From contig NZ_LR134356.1 in assembly GCF_900637195.1 (NCBI RefSeq), positions 2,480,001 to 2,544,000 on the forward strand: a stretch of DNA of 64,000 bases, in the 5' to 3' direction. Numbering within the stretch: the stretch's first letter is position 1; every line of letters begins with the position of its first letter. Positions 1 to 7,865 of the stretch are shown in pieces. A program made the translations under genes and the position numbers. Source of the stretch: Mycolicibacterium aurum. Its GTDB lineage: Bacteria; Actinomycetota; Actinomycetes; Mycobacteriales; Mycobacteriaceae. The notes under the pieces were generated by a model. The model had not been told where the DNA came from and did not search any database. It was given only the letters and a program-made list of their open reading frames with translations.

Positions 1-451
1 GATCCCTGGCGGCGAATCGACCACGATGAGCCATCTGCTCCGCGAATTCGAACTACTCGAGCCGCTGCGGGCCCGGCTGGCCGACGGCATGCCCGCGTAC
101 GGATCGTGCGCCGGCATGATCCTGCTCGCCACCGAGATCGTGGACGCCGGCGTGCCCGGTCGCGAAGCGGTGCCCCTACGGGGGATCGATATGACGGTGC
201 GGCGCAATGCATTCGGTCGTCAGGTGGATTCCTTCGAAGAGGACATCGATTTCGAGGGCCTGGACGGTCCGGTGCATGCGGTGTTCATCCGGGCCCCGTG
301 GGTGGAACGAGTCGGGCCCGAGGTCGAGGTGCTGGCCACGGCGGCCGGTCACCCGGTAGCGGTACGCCAGGGCCGGATGCTCGCCACCTCCTTCCACCCG
401 GAGATGACCGGCGACCGGCGGGTGCACGCGATGTTCGTCGACTCGATCTAG
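1..451 (+). CDS. pdxT: Pyridoxal 5'-phosphate synthase glutaminase subunit PdxT, 5'-truncated by window edge
   Basis: This is the glutaminase subunit of the deoxyxylulose-5-phosphate-independent vitamin B6 pathway. It releases ammonia from glutamine and channels it to PdxS for pyridoxal 5'-phosphate synthesis in the cytoplasm. The reading frame is open from base 2 and gives 149 residues. The family is about 190-200 residues, so roughly the first 45 are missing. Visible family marks are the PGGEST turn at the left edge, the nucleophile cysteine in AYGSCAG, and the His-Glu pair in SFHPE near the C-terminus. In M. tuberculosis the order pdxS-tesB2-pdxT-yebC is conserved and pdxT lies just before yebC. 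Here two hydrolytic or lipid genes and a TetR gene separate them. Confidence 0.95.
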   Translation, partial: IPGGESTTMSHLLREFELLEPLRARLADGMPAYGSCAGMILLATEIVDAGVPGREAVPLRGIDMTVRRNAFGRQVDSFEEDIDFEGLDGPVHAVFIRAPWVERVGPEVEVLATAAGHPVAVRQGRMLATSFHPEMTGDRRVHAMFVDSI

Positions 452-453
452 CG

Positions 454-1665
454 TCAGCGGATCGGCAGGCCGGTGATCGCGCGGCCCATCACCAGCCGCT
501 GGATCTCGCTGGTGCCCTCGAAGATCGTGAAGATCTTGGCGTCGCGGTGCATGCGCTCGACGGGGTACTCGCGGGTGTAGCCGTTACCGCCGAGGATCTG
601 GATCGCCTCGTCGGTCACATACACCGCCGTCTCGCTGGCGACCAGCTTGGCCATCGACCCTTCGGCCGAGGTGAACTCCTTGCCGTTCCTGGCCATCCAG
701 CCGGCGCGGTAGACGAGAAGACGGGAGGCGTCGATCCGGGCCTTCATGTCTGCGAGCTTGAACGCGATCGCTTGGAACTCGCCGATCTTGCGGCCGAATT
801 GCTCACGCTCACAGGCGTAGTCGCGGGCGTACTCGTAGGCCGCCTGAGCCACGCCGACGGCCATGGCGCCGACCGTGGGGCGGGTGCGCTCGAAGGTCGC
901 CATCGCGGCCTGCCCGGCGGCCTTCTTGCCCTCGCGCACCTTGGCGATCCTGGCGTCGAACTTCTCCTTGCCCCCGACGATCAGGCGGCCGGGGATCCGG
1001 ACGTCGTCGAGCACGACCTCGGCGGTGTGCGATGCCCGGATGCCGTGCTTGAGGAACTTCTGGCCCTGGCTCAGGCCTTTGGTGTCGGGCGGGATGATGA
1101 AGGTTGCCTGGCCGCGGGTGCCGAGTTCGGGATACACGGAGGCGACGACGACGTGGATGTTGGCGATGCCGCCGTTGGTGGCCCATGTCTTGGTTCCGTT
1201 GAGGACCCACTCGTCGGTGGCCTCGTCGTAGCGGGCGCGGGTGAGGATCGATCCGACGTCAGAGCCTGCGCCGGGTTCGGACGAGCAGAACGCCGCGACC
1301 TTGGGATCGTCCACGCTGCCGAACATCTGCGGGACCCACTCGCCGAGCTGCTCCGGTGTTCCGTTGGCCGCAACGGACGCGGCCGCCAGCCCGGTGCCGA
1401 GGATCGACAGCGCGATACCGGCGTCTCCCCAGAACATCTCCTCGAAGACGACGATCATCCCGAGGCCCGACGGCTCGGCGGTCTGCTCGGCGAACATCTC
1501 CATCGAGTAGAGACCGACCTTGGCGGCCTCCTGGATGATCGGCCACGGCGTGGCTTCCCGCTCATCCCATTCGGCGGCTGCAGGCCGGATCACGTCGGCG
1601 GCGAATTCGTGCACCCATTTCTGCACGTGCACCAGATCGGGCGACAGATCGAGGGAGAACGTCAT
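454..1665 (-). CDS. Acyl-CoA dehydrogenase (FadE family)
   Basis: This 403-residue flavoenzyme should catalyse FAD-dependent alpha,beta-dehydrogenation of an acyl-CoA in the cytoplasm. The full acyl-CoA dehydrogenase length is present. The N-terminal helical domain is followed by the flavin/substrate segment CSSEPGAGSDVGS. The C-terminal helical domain carries REQFGRKIGEFQ, QILGGNGYTREYPVER and FEGTSEIQRLVMGRAI, where the Glu of EGTSE is the usual position of the catalytic base. It converges on pdxT with only 2 bases between the stops. A 16-base perfect inverted repeat lies 10 bases upstream of the ATG, which suggests control by a TetR-type repressor. Substrate chain length cannot be told from sequence. 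Confidence 0.92.
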   Translation of the reverse strand: MTFSLDLSPDLVHVQKWVHEFAADVIRPAAAEWDEREATPWPIIQEAAKVGLYSMEMFAEQTAEPSGLGMIVVFEEMFWGDAGIALSILGTGLAAASVAANGTPEQLGEWVPQMFGSVDDPKVAAFCSSEPGAGSDVGSILTRARYDEATDEWVLNGTKTWATNGGIANIHVVVASVYPELGTRGQATFIIPPDTKGLSQGQKFLKHGIRASHTAEVVLDDVRIPGRLIVGGKEKFDARIAKVREGKKAAGQAAMATFERTRPTVGAMAVGVAQAAYEYARDYACEREQFGRKIGEFQAIAFKLADMKARIDASRLLVYRAGWMARNGKEFTSAEGSMAKLVASETAVYVTDEAIQILGGNGYTREYPVERMHRDAKIFTIFEGTSEIQRLVMGRAITGLPIR

Positions 1666-1675
1666 GGTCGGTCAC

Positions 1676-1691
1676 CTTACTCTGGAGTAAG
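1676..1691. promoter_or_regulatory. 16-bp palindrome in front of the fadE gene (putative operator)
   Basis: CTTACTCTGGAGTAAG has two perfect 7-base arms around a TG centre. It sits 10 bases upstream of the ATG of the acyl-CoA dehydrogenase at 454-1665, where a bound repressor would cover the promoter or leader. The arm TTACTC/GAGTAA resembles TetR-family operators of lipid genes in actinobacteria. The cognate regulator is not evident in the window. Confidence 0.5.
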
Positions 1692-1733
1692 ATAACCGGC
1701 TACGCTGTGTGGCTCAATTAACAGCCACGCAAG

Positions 1734-3458
1734 TCACGACAGTGCGGGCAGCAGCAGTCGCGATCCGGATGCGACGGTGTTGAGGCTGCTGGTTCCGACA
1801 GCGGCGTGGCGGAAATTCATCATCGCCGGGGTCGAGGGATCCTGGTCGTCACTCGACAGCAGGAGACGCACGCGGTGTCCCGCAGAGAAGCGACGAGCGT
1901 TGGGCACCAACGGGATCCGGTACGTGACGTACTCGCCGAGCGGCACAGCCGCGGCGTCGGTGCAGGGCAGGACGGGCGCTCCGTCGATGCTGGCCTGCTC
2001 GTCGACCGCCCGCAGACTCGCGCGCAACCAGCCCGCCGTCACGTCGGTGACCTCGTCGTCGGGTGACACGTCCTGCAGCAGCGCGATCCACGCGGTGTCC
2101 ATCGCGGTCGCCGATGCCGTCAGCCGAAGCTCGATGGGTCCGACGACGTCGAGGTCGTGATCCAACGGTGTCGACGTCCATGTCAGCGCCGACGGCGGGT
2201 CGATCGGGCTGGCCTTCGCGCGGTTGAGGCCTGCCCCCAGCGTCAGATACTCCCGCGCTCCGGGTTCGCCCTCGTCGGCGGCCAGCCCGCCGTCGGCGCG
2301 CAGGGCCCACTGCAGGTGGGTGGCCGTGGGCGGTGGCCAGGTCTCGGCTGTGTGCCAGCCGTCGGCGCCCGGCAGCACGTAGCGCACCGGTGGACCATCC
2401 ATGATGCCGGTGTCCGCGCCCTTGAGCCAGTGGTCGAACCAGGCCAGCGCCTCGTGGTGCAAGCTCTCCCACGGCCAGGTCAGAGCGTACTGTCCGAGCA
2501 TCGCCATCCGGACATTGCCGTTGTGCGCCAACGCCTTCCACAGCGTGAACGTCGACGGCAGGTGCAGGGGCACGTTGTCCCAGTCGCACCCGAGGTAGAC
2601 GGGGATGTCCACCCGGTCGAGCAGCGGCAGCAGATTGCGCTCCTCCCACCACTGATCGCGCACCGGATGCCGGACCATCATGTCGAGCCACAGCTCGTCC
2701 CAGGGGTGCGGGCTGTGGGGGAGCTTGAGCAACCCGCGCATCATCGTCACGGCGGCTTCGCCGTTCATCGTCGAGAACTTCTGGTGCAGTCTCGGCGTGT
2801 TCAGTACCCGCCGGGCCAGCGCGATCGCCGGGTTGCGCCGCCAGAACGCGTCACTGCGGTCCGACGTCAGGCCCATCATGGACAGGAACGGGGTGATGAA
2901 CGACGCGCTCGCAAGCCCGTGGTGCGACGCGGCCTCGTACAGGTCGGCGGTCGCCGCCACCGGAAAGATCGCCTTGAGATGTGGCGGACGCTCGACGGCC
3001 GCCTCAAGCTGGGTCATCGCGAAGTAGCTGATGCCGATCATCCCCACGTTCCCGTCGCACCACGGCTGCGCCGCCGCCCACTCCACGAGGTCGTGCATGT
3101 CGCGGCGCTCCTGTGCATCCATGAAGCCGAAGGTGCCGCCTGATCCGCCGGTGCCGCGCACGTTGGCGATGACGTGGGCATATCCACGGGACACCCAGAA
3201 GTCGGTGGCGCCGGCCTCGATGAAGCCGGCCGGCGCGCCCAGGTCCTGCATCTGGCGGGGATACGGCGACGCTGCGATCAAGGCCGGGTACCGGCCGGTC
3301 GCGTCGGGGCGATGCACGTCGGCGAGCAAGTCGACGCCGTCGCGCACCGGCACGCGCCGGTTGCGGTCATGGGCGATCCGGTAGCGGGGCTCGCTGAGAT
3401 TGCGGTAGTCGCGGCCGGTGTCCTGCGGGCCGTTCAGCCGGCTTTCCCTGCTGCTCAT
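1734..3458 (-). CDS. CocE/NonD-family alpha/beta hydrolase (X-Pro dipeptidyl-peptidase S15-like)
   Basis: This 574-residue serine hydrolase belongs to the CocE/NonD (S15) family, which cleaves esters or amides. The N-terminal catalytic domain shows GDSL-unrelated family marks such as RDGVDLLADVHRP and the nucleophile elbow VGMIGISYFAMTQ, with Ser near residue 142. A cap region follows, then a C-terminal jelly-roll domain with ASATAMDTAWIALLQDVSPD. The ATG at 3458 is chosen because the frame upstream runs into the divergent tetR gene and its operator. The gene faces the TetR gene at 3520 across a 61-base gap with a palindrome, so it is probably that repressor's target. The natural substrate is unknown. 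Confidence 0.85.
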   Translation of the reverse strand: MSSRESRLNGPQDTGRDYRNLSEPRYRIAHDRNRRVPVRDGVDLLADVHRPDATGRYPALIAASPYPRQMQDLGAPAGFIEAGATDFWVSRGYAHVIANVRGTGGSGGTFGFMDAQERRDMHDLVEWAAAQPWCDGNVGMIGISYFAMTQLEAAVERPPHLKAIFPVAATADLYEAASHHGLASASFITPFLSMMGLTSDRSDAFWRRNPAIALARRVLNTPRLHQKFSTMNGEAAVTMMRGLLKLPHSPHPWDELWLDMMVRHPVRDQWWEERNLLPLLDRVDIPVYLGCDWDNVPLHLPSTFTLWKALAHNGNVRMAMLGQYALTWPWESLHHEALAWFDHWLKGADTGIMDGPPVRYVLPGADGWHTAETWPPPTATHLQWALRADGGLAADEGEPGAREYLTLGAGLNRAKASPIDPPSALTWTSTPLDHDLDVVGPIELRLTASATAMDTAWIALLQDVSPDDEVTDVTAGWLRASLRAVDEQASIDGAPVLPCTDAAAVPLGEYVTYRIPLVPNARRFSAGHRVRLLLSSDDQDPSTPAMMNFRHAAVGTSSLNTVASGSRLLLPALS

Positions 3459-3480
3459 AGTTTCACGGTACGATGAAACT
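3459..3480. promoter_or_regulatory. TetR-type operator between the CocE hydrolase and its regulator
   Basis: The 22-base inverted repeat has arms AGTTTCA and TGAAACT around a GC-rich centre; 18 of 22 positions are symmetric. It begins at the base directly upstream of the hydrolase ATG (3458) and lies 40 bases upstream of the GTG of the TetR gene. This is the usual position for autoregulation and control of the divergent gene. Confidence 0.55.
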
Positions 3481-3519
3481 AGTCTCAACGCAACGTGAAA
3501 TTCCGGTACCATCACGCTC

Positions 3520-4113
3520 GTGCCGAAGACGACCCCCGGACCGCGCGACGACCGAGGTGTGCTGTCCCACCGCATCCTTGTCGCTGCCCGCCAGGCGTTC
3601 GCCGACACCGGGTATGCCGGCACGACCATGCGCGCCGTGGCCCGCGCCGCCGACGTCGACCCGGCCCTCGTGTATCACTACTTCCGCTCCAAGGACGCGC
3701 TCCTCGATGCGGCGACCGCTCCGCCGCAGCGGTGGTTGGACAGCGTGGCCGCGACGTGGGCCACGCCCACGCCCGAGCTGGGTGCGGCGCTGCTGCGGTT
3801 GATGCTGGGGGCGTGGGCCGACGACGAGATCGGCCCGGTGCTTCGGGCGATCCTGCAGACGGCCGCCCACGAACCGGCCACCCGCGACAAGCTGCGGCTC
3901 GTGGTGGAGCGGAGTCTGATCGGCGTCTCACAGCTGGGCGTCGACGATGCCGACCGCCTGGTACGCAGCGGGTTGATCTCGTCGCAGATCATGGGGTTGG
4001 CCATGATGCGCTACGTATGGCGCATCGAGCCGCTGGCCTCGATGGACGACGATGAGCTCGTCGCCGCCGTGGCGCCCAATCTGCAGCGGTACATCGAGGA
4101 CAACCTGGCGTGA
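3520..4113 (+). CDS. TetR/AcrR-family transcriptional regulator
   Basis: This 197-residue protein is a ligand-responsive repressor with an N-terminal DNA-binding domain. The TetR helix-turn-helix is clear at roughly residues 17-62: AARQAFADTGYAGTTMRAVA, then VDPALVYHYFRSKDALLDAA. The C-terminal ligand and dimer domain (about 70-197) is variable and contains AWADDEIGPVLRAILQTAAH, typical of a common mycobacterial TetR group. The GTG at 3520 gives the standard start just before the HTH helix. The palindrome upstream and the divergent CocE hydrolase indicate that it represses both. The inducer is unknown. Confidence 0.9.
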   Translation: MPKTTPGPRDDRGVLSHRILVAARQAFADTGYAGTTMRAVARAADVDPALVYHYFRSKDALLDAATAPPQRWLDSVAATWATPTPELGAALLRLMLGAWADDEIGPVLRAILQTAAHEPATRDKLRLVVERSLIGVSQLGVDDADRLVRSGLISSQIMGLAMMRYVWRIEPLASMDDDELVAAVAPNLQRYIEDNLA

Positions 4114-4186
4114 CCGGCACGTAGACTGGTCAATCGGACTTTGACGTAGCGCCCGATGACCCGGAAAAAAAGAAGGTAGTACCTGC

Positions 4187-4942
4187 ATGAGCGGCCATTC
4201 CAAGTGGGCCACCACCAAGCACAAGAAGGCGATCATCGATGCCCGCAGGGGTAAGAACTTCGCCAAACTGATCAAGAACATCGAGGTGGCGGCACGCACA
4301 GGTGGTGGCGACCCGGGTGGTAACCCCACTCTGTACGACGCCATCCAGAAGGCCAAGAAGAGCTCGGTACCGAATGACAACATCGAGCGGGCCCGCAAGC
4401 GGGGCGCCGGCGAAGAGGCCGGCGGCGCCGACTGGCAGACCATCACCTACGAGGGCTACGGGCCCAACGGTGTCGCGATCCTCGTCGAATGCCTCACCGA
4501 CAACCGCAACCGTGCTGCCGGTGAGGTTCGTGTCGCGATGACGCGCAACGGCGGCAACATGGCCGATCCCGGATCGGTGTCGTATCTGTTCACCCGCAAG
4601 GGTGTCGTCACGTTGGAGAAGAACGGTCTCACCGAGGACGACGTCTTGACCGCGGTGCTCGAGGCCGGCGCCGAGGATGTCAACGATCTCGGCGACAGCT
4701 TCGAGGTCATCTCCGAACCGACGGATCTCGTTGCCGTGCGCAGCGCGCTGCAGGACGCGGGCATCGACTACGACTCGGCCGAGGCCAGCTTCCAGCCGTC
4801 GGTGACGGTGCCGGTGGACATCGACGGCGCCCGCAAGGTGCTCAAGCTCGTCGACGCTCTCGAAGACAGCGACGACGTCCAGGACGTCTACACCAACGTC
4901 GACATCCCGGACGACGTCGCCGCACAGCTCGACGAGGACTGA
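4187..4942 (+). CDS. yebC: YebC/PmpR-family protein
   Basis: This 251-residue protein belongs to the YebC/TACO1 family, equivalent to M. tuberculosis Rv2603c. Members are cytoplasmic. Some were described as DNA-binding regulators, and more recently YebC proteins were tied to translation of difficult proline-rich stretches. The diagnostic start [19 protein letters not shown], the basic [17 protein letters not shown] and the central [13 protein letters not shown] are intact, and length is normal. Start ATG 4187 is fixed by the conserved MSGHSKW. It keeps the actinobacterial position between pdxT and ruvC. Confidence 0.97.
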   Translation: MSGHSKWATTKHKKAIIDARRGKNFAKLIKNIEVAARTGGGDPGGNPTLYDAIQKAKKSSVPNDNIERARKRGAGEEAGGADWQTITYEGYGPNGVAILVECLTDNRNRAAGEVRVAMTRNGGNMADPGSVSYLFTRKGVVTLEKNGLTEDDVLTAVLEAGAEDVNDLGDSFEVISEPTDLVAVRSALQDAGIDYDSAEASFQPSVTVPVDIDGARKVLKLVDALEDSDDVQDVYTNVDIPDDVAAQLDED

Positions 4943-4989
4943 CCGCAGACGGTCGACGTCACCGGTCGAGAGAAGAGTGGCCACCACCC

Positions 4990-5307
4990 GTGAAAACGGT
5001 GACAGACCCCGACGGCGCGACGTGGCGCGTGCGCCGCTGGTGGTGGCGGACGGTGCCATGGGAAACCGGTTTCTCGACACTGGATGCCCTGATTTTCGTG
5101 ATCGTGCTGCCCTTCATGTTGATGTGGCCGTTCTGGTTGGCGTCGAAGTGGCTCGGGGCGTCATGGACCGTGCTGGTCGAGTGCGAGGGCACGAAGGTCT
5201 CCCGCGAGCTGGTCCGAGGCTGGCGCGAGTCCGGTCGGCGCATCGACGAGCTTGCGCAGGCGGCGGAGGCCGGCGAACTGGCACACCTGGTCATCGACGA
5301 GGAGTGA
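4990..5307 (+). CDS. Small membrane protein of unknown function
   Basis: This 105-residue protein has one or two hydrophobic segments near residues 28-57 (LDALIFVIVLPFMLMWPFWL). An aromatic, basic N-terminus with RRWWWR precedes them, and a soluble acidic C-terminal tail rich in Glu and Ala follows. I do not recognise a functional family. It starts with GTG 47 bases after yebC and probably shares its transcript. Its last 17 bases overlap the 3' end of the convergent hydrolase gene. Confidence 0.7.
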   Translation: MKTVTDPDGATWRVRRWWWRTVPWETGFSTLDALIFVIVLPFMLMWPFWLASKWLGASWTVLVECEGTKVSRELVRGWRESGRRIDELAQAAEAGELAHLVIDEE

Positions 5308-6136
5308 CCGCCAGAAATCGACTGATCGCCTGTGCCGTGCGCTCGGGCTGGTCGAGCATGACCAGCACGTAGGCGTCGTCGATCGTCTGCAGCCGGCCCT
5401 GGGGAAGCAGTTCGGCCAGCCGACGTCCGTGCTCGGCGGGCATCACCGGGTTGTCGGTCCACAACACCAGGGCGGGTCGGTCGAACTCCGCCAGACGATT
5501 GGTCGCCCGGATCAGATCGTCGCCGTCGAATGACGTCCGGCAGTACTTGACCAGGTCGCGGCGGACCGCTTTGTCGGTCAGGCCCGCCTGCACCCATGTG
5601 TCGAATATCGGTTGCGGCACCGGCCTTTTCGACATCATGCCGAACATCAGCCATTGCCGCCGAAGCCAGCCGATCTTGAGCTGCCGCATCGCAAGCCACA
5701 CCGTGCCGGTGGTCCGGCTCGCCAACCACGCGACCTTGCCGGGAAAGCCCGGCGGAAAATTCTCGAAAGCCTCCGACGGGCACACCACCAGCCGTGACAC
5801 CCGTTGGTCGCGGCCGAGATCGGTGAGGAACAGCGGGCCGCCCCAATCGGTGATGACCAGGGTGACGTCCCTCAGATCCAGTACGTCGAGGAAGTCGGCG
5901 ACGATGCCCACCATCCCGGGCAGAGTGAGGTCGGCGTCCTCCCGCATGGCGATGCGGTGTCCGCCCATCGGCAGAACGGGCAGCAGATAGCGAAACCCCG
6001 TGGGCAGGTGCGGCAGCGCCAGATCCCATTGCGCGTCGTTCATCAGCAGGCCGTGCAGCAGCACGACGGGCGGCCCAGCCGGATCGCCCTCCTCTCGGTA
6101 CTGCAGCGTGCCTGCGGTGACCTCGACGGTATGCAT
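5291..6136 (-). CDS. Alpha/beta hydrolase, haloalkane dehalogenase/epoxide hydrolase-like, catalytic His not apparent
   Basis: This 281-residue alpha/beta hydrolase has the oxyanion HG at residues 28-29 and the nucleophile elbow VITDWGGP with Asp97. That nucleophile aspartate is typical of haloalkane dehalogenases and epoxide hydrolases rather than serine esterases. A charge-relay acid may be Asp228 in WTDN. The base histidine expected in the last strand-helix loop (family pattern GHxxQxDQPE) is absent: residues 252-264 read IDDAYVLVMLDQP. The reverse-complement codons confirm this. It may therefore be non-hydrolytic or use another base. It faces the TetR gene at 6199 over a large palindrome. 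Confidence 0.8.
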   Translation of the reverse strand: MHTVEVTAGTLQYREEGDPAGPPVVLLHGLLMNDAQWDLALPHLPTGFRYLLPVLPMGGHRIAMREDADLTLPGMVGIVADFLDVLDLRDVTLVITDWGGPLFLTDLGRDQRVSRLVVCPSEAFENFPPGFPGKVAWLASRTTGTVWLAMRQLKIGWLRRQWLMFGMMSKRPVPQPIFDTWVQAGLTDKAVRRDLVKYCRTSFDGDDLIRATNRLAEFDRPALVLWTDNPVMPAEHGRRLAELLPQGRLQTIDDAYVLVMLDQPERTAQAISRFLAVTPRR

Positions 6137-6146
6137 GAGCCCTCCA

Positions 6147-6178
6147 CTAGAATGAGCGTTCTAGAACGTATGCTCTAG
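6147..6178. promoter_or_regulatory. 32-bp TetR-type operator
   Basis: A long inverted repeat fills the 62-base gap between the divergent hydrolase and TetR genes. The core CGTTCTAGAACG (6157-6168) is a perfect 12-base palindrome, and outer arms CTAGA and TCTAG extend it to 32 bases. Two overlapping half-site sets (TAGAA-n6-TTCTA) suggest two dimers can bind. Confidence 0.6.
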
Positions 6179-6198
6179 CCTGGCACGAGGAGGCGAAC

Positions 6199-6807
6199 AT
6201 GGCAAGGTCGACCAGGGAGTCGATATTGACGGCGGCCGCGGAGCTGATGCGGCACCGCGGATATGCCGGCGTGGGCATGAAAGACATCGCCGACGCGTCG
6301 GGAGCGCCGATCGGCTCGCTCTACCACCACTTCCGCGGCGGCAAGGTGCAGATCGCCCGCGAGGCGCTGACCAACGCCGGCATCGCCTACGGCCTGCTCA
6401 TCCCGTCGGTTGTCGACGACTACGCCGACCTCGGCGACGCGGTCCGCGGCGTCTTCGTTCAGGCCGCCGATGACATGGCCGCGACCGGCTTCGCCAACAT
6501 GTGCCCGGTCGCCAGCGTCTCGGCCGAGGTCGCCGACACCGTCGAGGAGCTCCGGCATGCCACCCGGGACATCTTCGTCGGGTGGATCGACGGCGGCGCC
6601 GCGTATTTCGAGGCGCGGGGCCTCGACGCGGATCTTGCCCGCGACGTCACACTCACCCTGATCGGGGCACTCGAGGGGGCATTCCTGCTCGCCCGGGCGC
6701 TGCGCAGCACCGAGCCGCTGCTGGCGGCGGGACGCACGCTGGCGCCGCAATATGTCGGCATCGAATTGATGACCCCGGCAGGCGTCCGAGGGGACCATCG
6801 GCCCTAG
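6199..6807 (+). CDS. TetR-family transcriptional regulator
   Basis: This 202-residue repressor has an N-terminal HTH, about residues 5-52: RESILTAAAELMRHRGYAGV, then ASGAPIGSLYHHFRGGKVQI. The C-terminal domain carries TGFANMCPVASVSAEVAD, characteristic of the YxaF/LmrA-like TetR subgroup, where a cysteine in CPVAS is conserved. ATG 6199 follows a good ribosome-binding site (GAGG). The divergent alpha/beta hydrolase at 5291-6136 and the 32-base palindrome between them point to joint repression. Confidence 0.9.
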   Translation: MARSTRESILTAAAELMRHRGYAGVGMKDIADASGAPIGSLYHHFRGGKVQIAREALTNAGIAYGLLIPSVVDDYADLGDAVRGVFVQAADDMAATGFANMCPVASVSAEVADTVEELRHATRDIFVGWIDGGAAYFEARGLDADLARDVTLTLIGALEGAFLLARALRSTEPLLAAGRTLAPQYVGIELMTPAGVRGDHRP

Positions 6808-6840
6808 GGCCGGTTGCCCCACCTGTTGCACAGTGTGAGC

Positions 6841-7461
6841 ATGACCAGCCTCGACCCCGACGCGCTCCTGATCGAATCGGCGATGCCCTGCTACGACGCC
6901 GTCATCGCCGAACATCTGGTGGTCGAAGCAGACGCGGCAACCACCTTTGCGGCCGCGTCCGCGATCGACCTGATGACGGTGCACTCACCGCTGCTCGACC
7001 TGTCGATGTGGCTGCGGGCGTTGCCCGCCCGGCTGTCCGGCGAGGCCGGGCCGCCGCTGCCGCGGTTGGTCATCGGGCCCGATATGGGACTGCCCGGCTG
7101 GACGTTCCTGGGCCTGCGGGCGGAACGCGAGATCGCTTTCGGCGCGGTCGGCAGGTTCTGGCAGCCGACGATCGACTGGCGGGATGTGGCCGCCGCGGAC
7201 TTCCCGAGTTTCAACGAACCCGGGTGGGGCAAGATCGCCGCCAACTTCTCGGTCCGCCCGTACGGCGCCTCGTCCAGTCTTCTCACCTACGAATGCCGGA
7301 CCGTGACAACAGATCCCGAGTCCCGGCGGCGTTTCCTGCGCTACTGGTTCCTGGTTCGGCCGTTCGTCGGTCACGTACTTCGGGCTACCTTGCGACAGAT
7401 CGCCGCCAACGCGATGGCATCCACGATTCCCGCCGCGGCGCCGACGGGGTCGCAGAGGTGA
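6841..7461 (+). CDS. Uncharacterised SRPBCC-like protein
   Basis: This 206-residue soluble protein has the layout of mycobacterial SRPBCC/START-like proteins: an N-terminal strand with AEHLVVEADAATTFAAASAI, a central FGAVGRFWQP segment and a C-terminal helix with RRRFLRYWFLVRPFVGHVLR. Such proteins form hydrophobic ligand pockets. ATG 6841 is chosen, but GTG 6835 and ATG 6814 are also in frame. It lies 33 bases after the TetR gene on the same strand and may share its transcript. I assign no reaction. Confidence 0.6.
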   Translation: MTSLDPDALLIESAMPCYDAVIAEHLVVEADAATTFAAASAIDLMTVHSPLLDLSMWLRALPARLSGEAGPPLPRLVIGPDMGLPGWTFLGLRAEREIAFGAVGRFWQPTIDWRDVAAADFPSFNEPGWGKIAANFSVRPYGASSSLLTYECRTVTTDPESRRRFLRYWFLVRPFVGHVLRATLRQIAANAMASTIPAAAPTGSQR

Positions 7462-7462
7462 C

Positions 7463-7780
7463 CCGCTTCCTCGCCGCTTCGTGCGGCGCCACCGAGCTGC
7501 GCTGGTCCGGCTGCCGGTGTGGCTCGTCAGCAGCGGCCCCCTGGACGATTCGGCCGCGCAACACGACATTCCGCCGACGCCCCAGGTGCAGAAACTCCTG
7601 TCCCGGACAGGCGCCAGGGGGCACATCACCATCGGCGGCCGCCTGAGCCGGGACGCGAGGGGTTTCCCGGCCAGCTCGATGGCCAAGACCAGGGCGGGGG
7701 ACTGGCGCGATGCTGCCCACGTACGCCGATGGGTGCATTCGGTCGTCGCCCAGCTCGAGGTCGCCGGGCAGGCCGGATAG
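7463..7780 (+). pseudogene. C-terminal remnant of a flavodoxin-domain protein
   Basis: The frame through 7481-7780 encodes the second half of a mycobacterial flavodoxin-like protein. Recognisable pieces are [47 protein letters not shown] and [15 protein letters not shown]. The N-terminal FMN phosphate-binding loop and first beta-alpha units are absent, because the frame begins right after the stop of the preceding gene at 7461. A short protein could start at GTG 7481 but would lack the cofactor site. It looks like a 5' deletion whose left end abuts the SRPBCC-like gene. Confidence 0.65.
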
Positions 7781-7834
7781 CCGTCGCTCGCCGCGTGTCC
7801 TTCCCCTCGGCGGCCGGGGGCAGAAGCTAAGCTC

Positions 7835-7850
7835 TCGAACAAATGTTCAC
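7835..7850. promoter_or_regulatory. LexA (SOS) box upstream of ruvC
   Basis: TCGAACAAATGTTCAC matches the mycobacterial LexA site TCGAAC-n4-GTTCGA at 10 of 12 fixed positions. It lies 15 bases before the ruvC GTG. This is the expected place for LexA repression of the Holliday-junction operon, and ruvC of M. tuberculosis is a known LexA target. Confidence 0.8.
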
Positions 7851-7865
7851 CGAGAAAGGGCTGTC

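Noticed and set aside
106..1695. A 529-codon plus-strand frame crossing pdxT and the acyl-CoA dehydrogenase
   Set aside because: It overlaps two clear genes in other frames and has low-complexity Arg/Gly/Asp composition.
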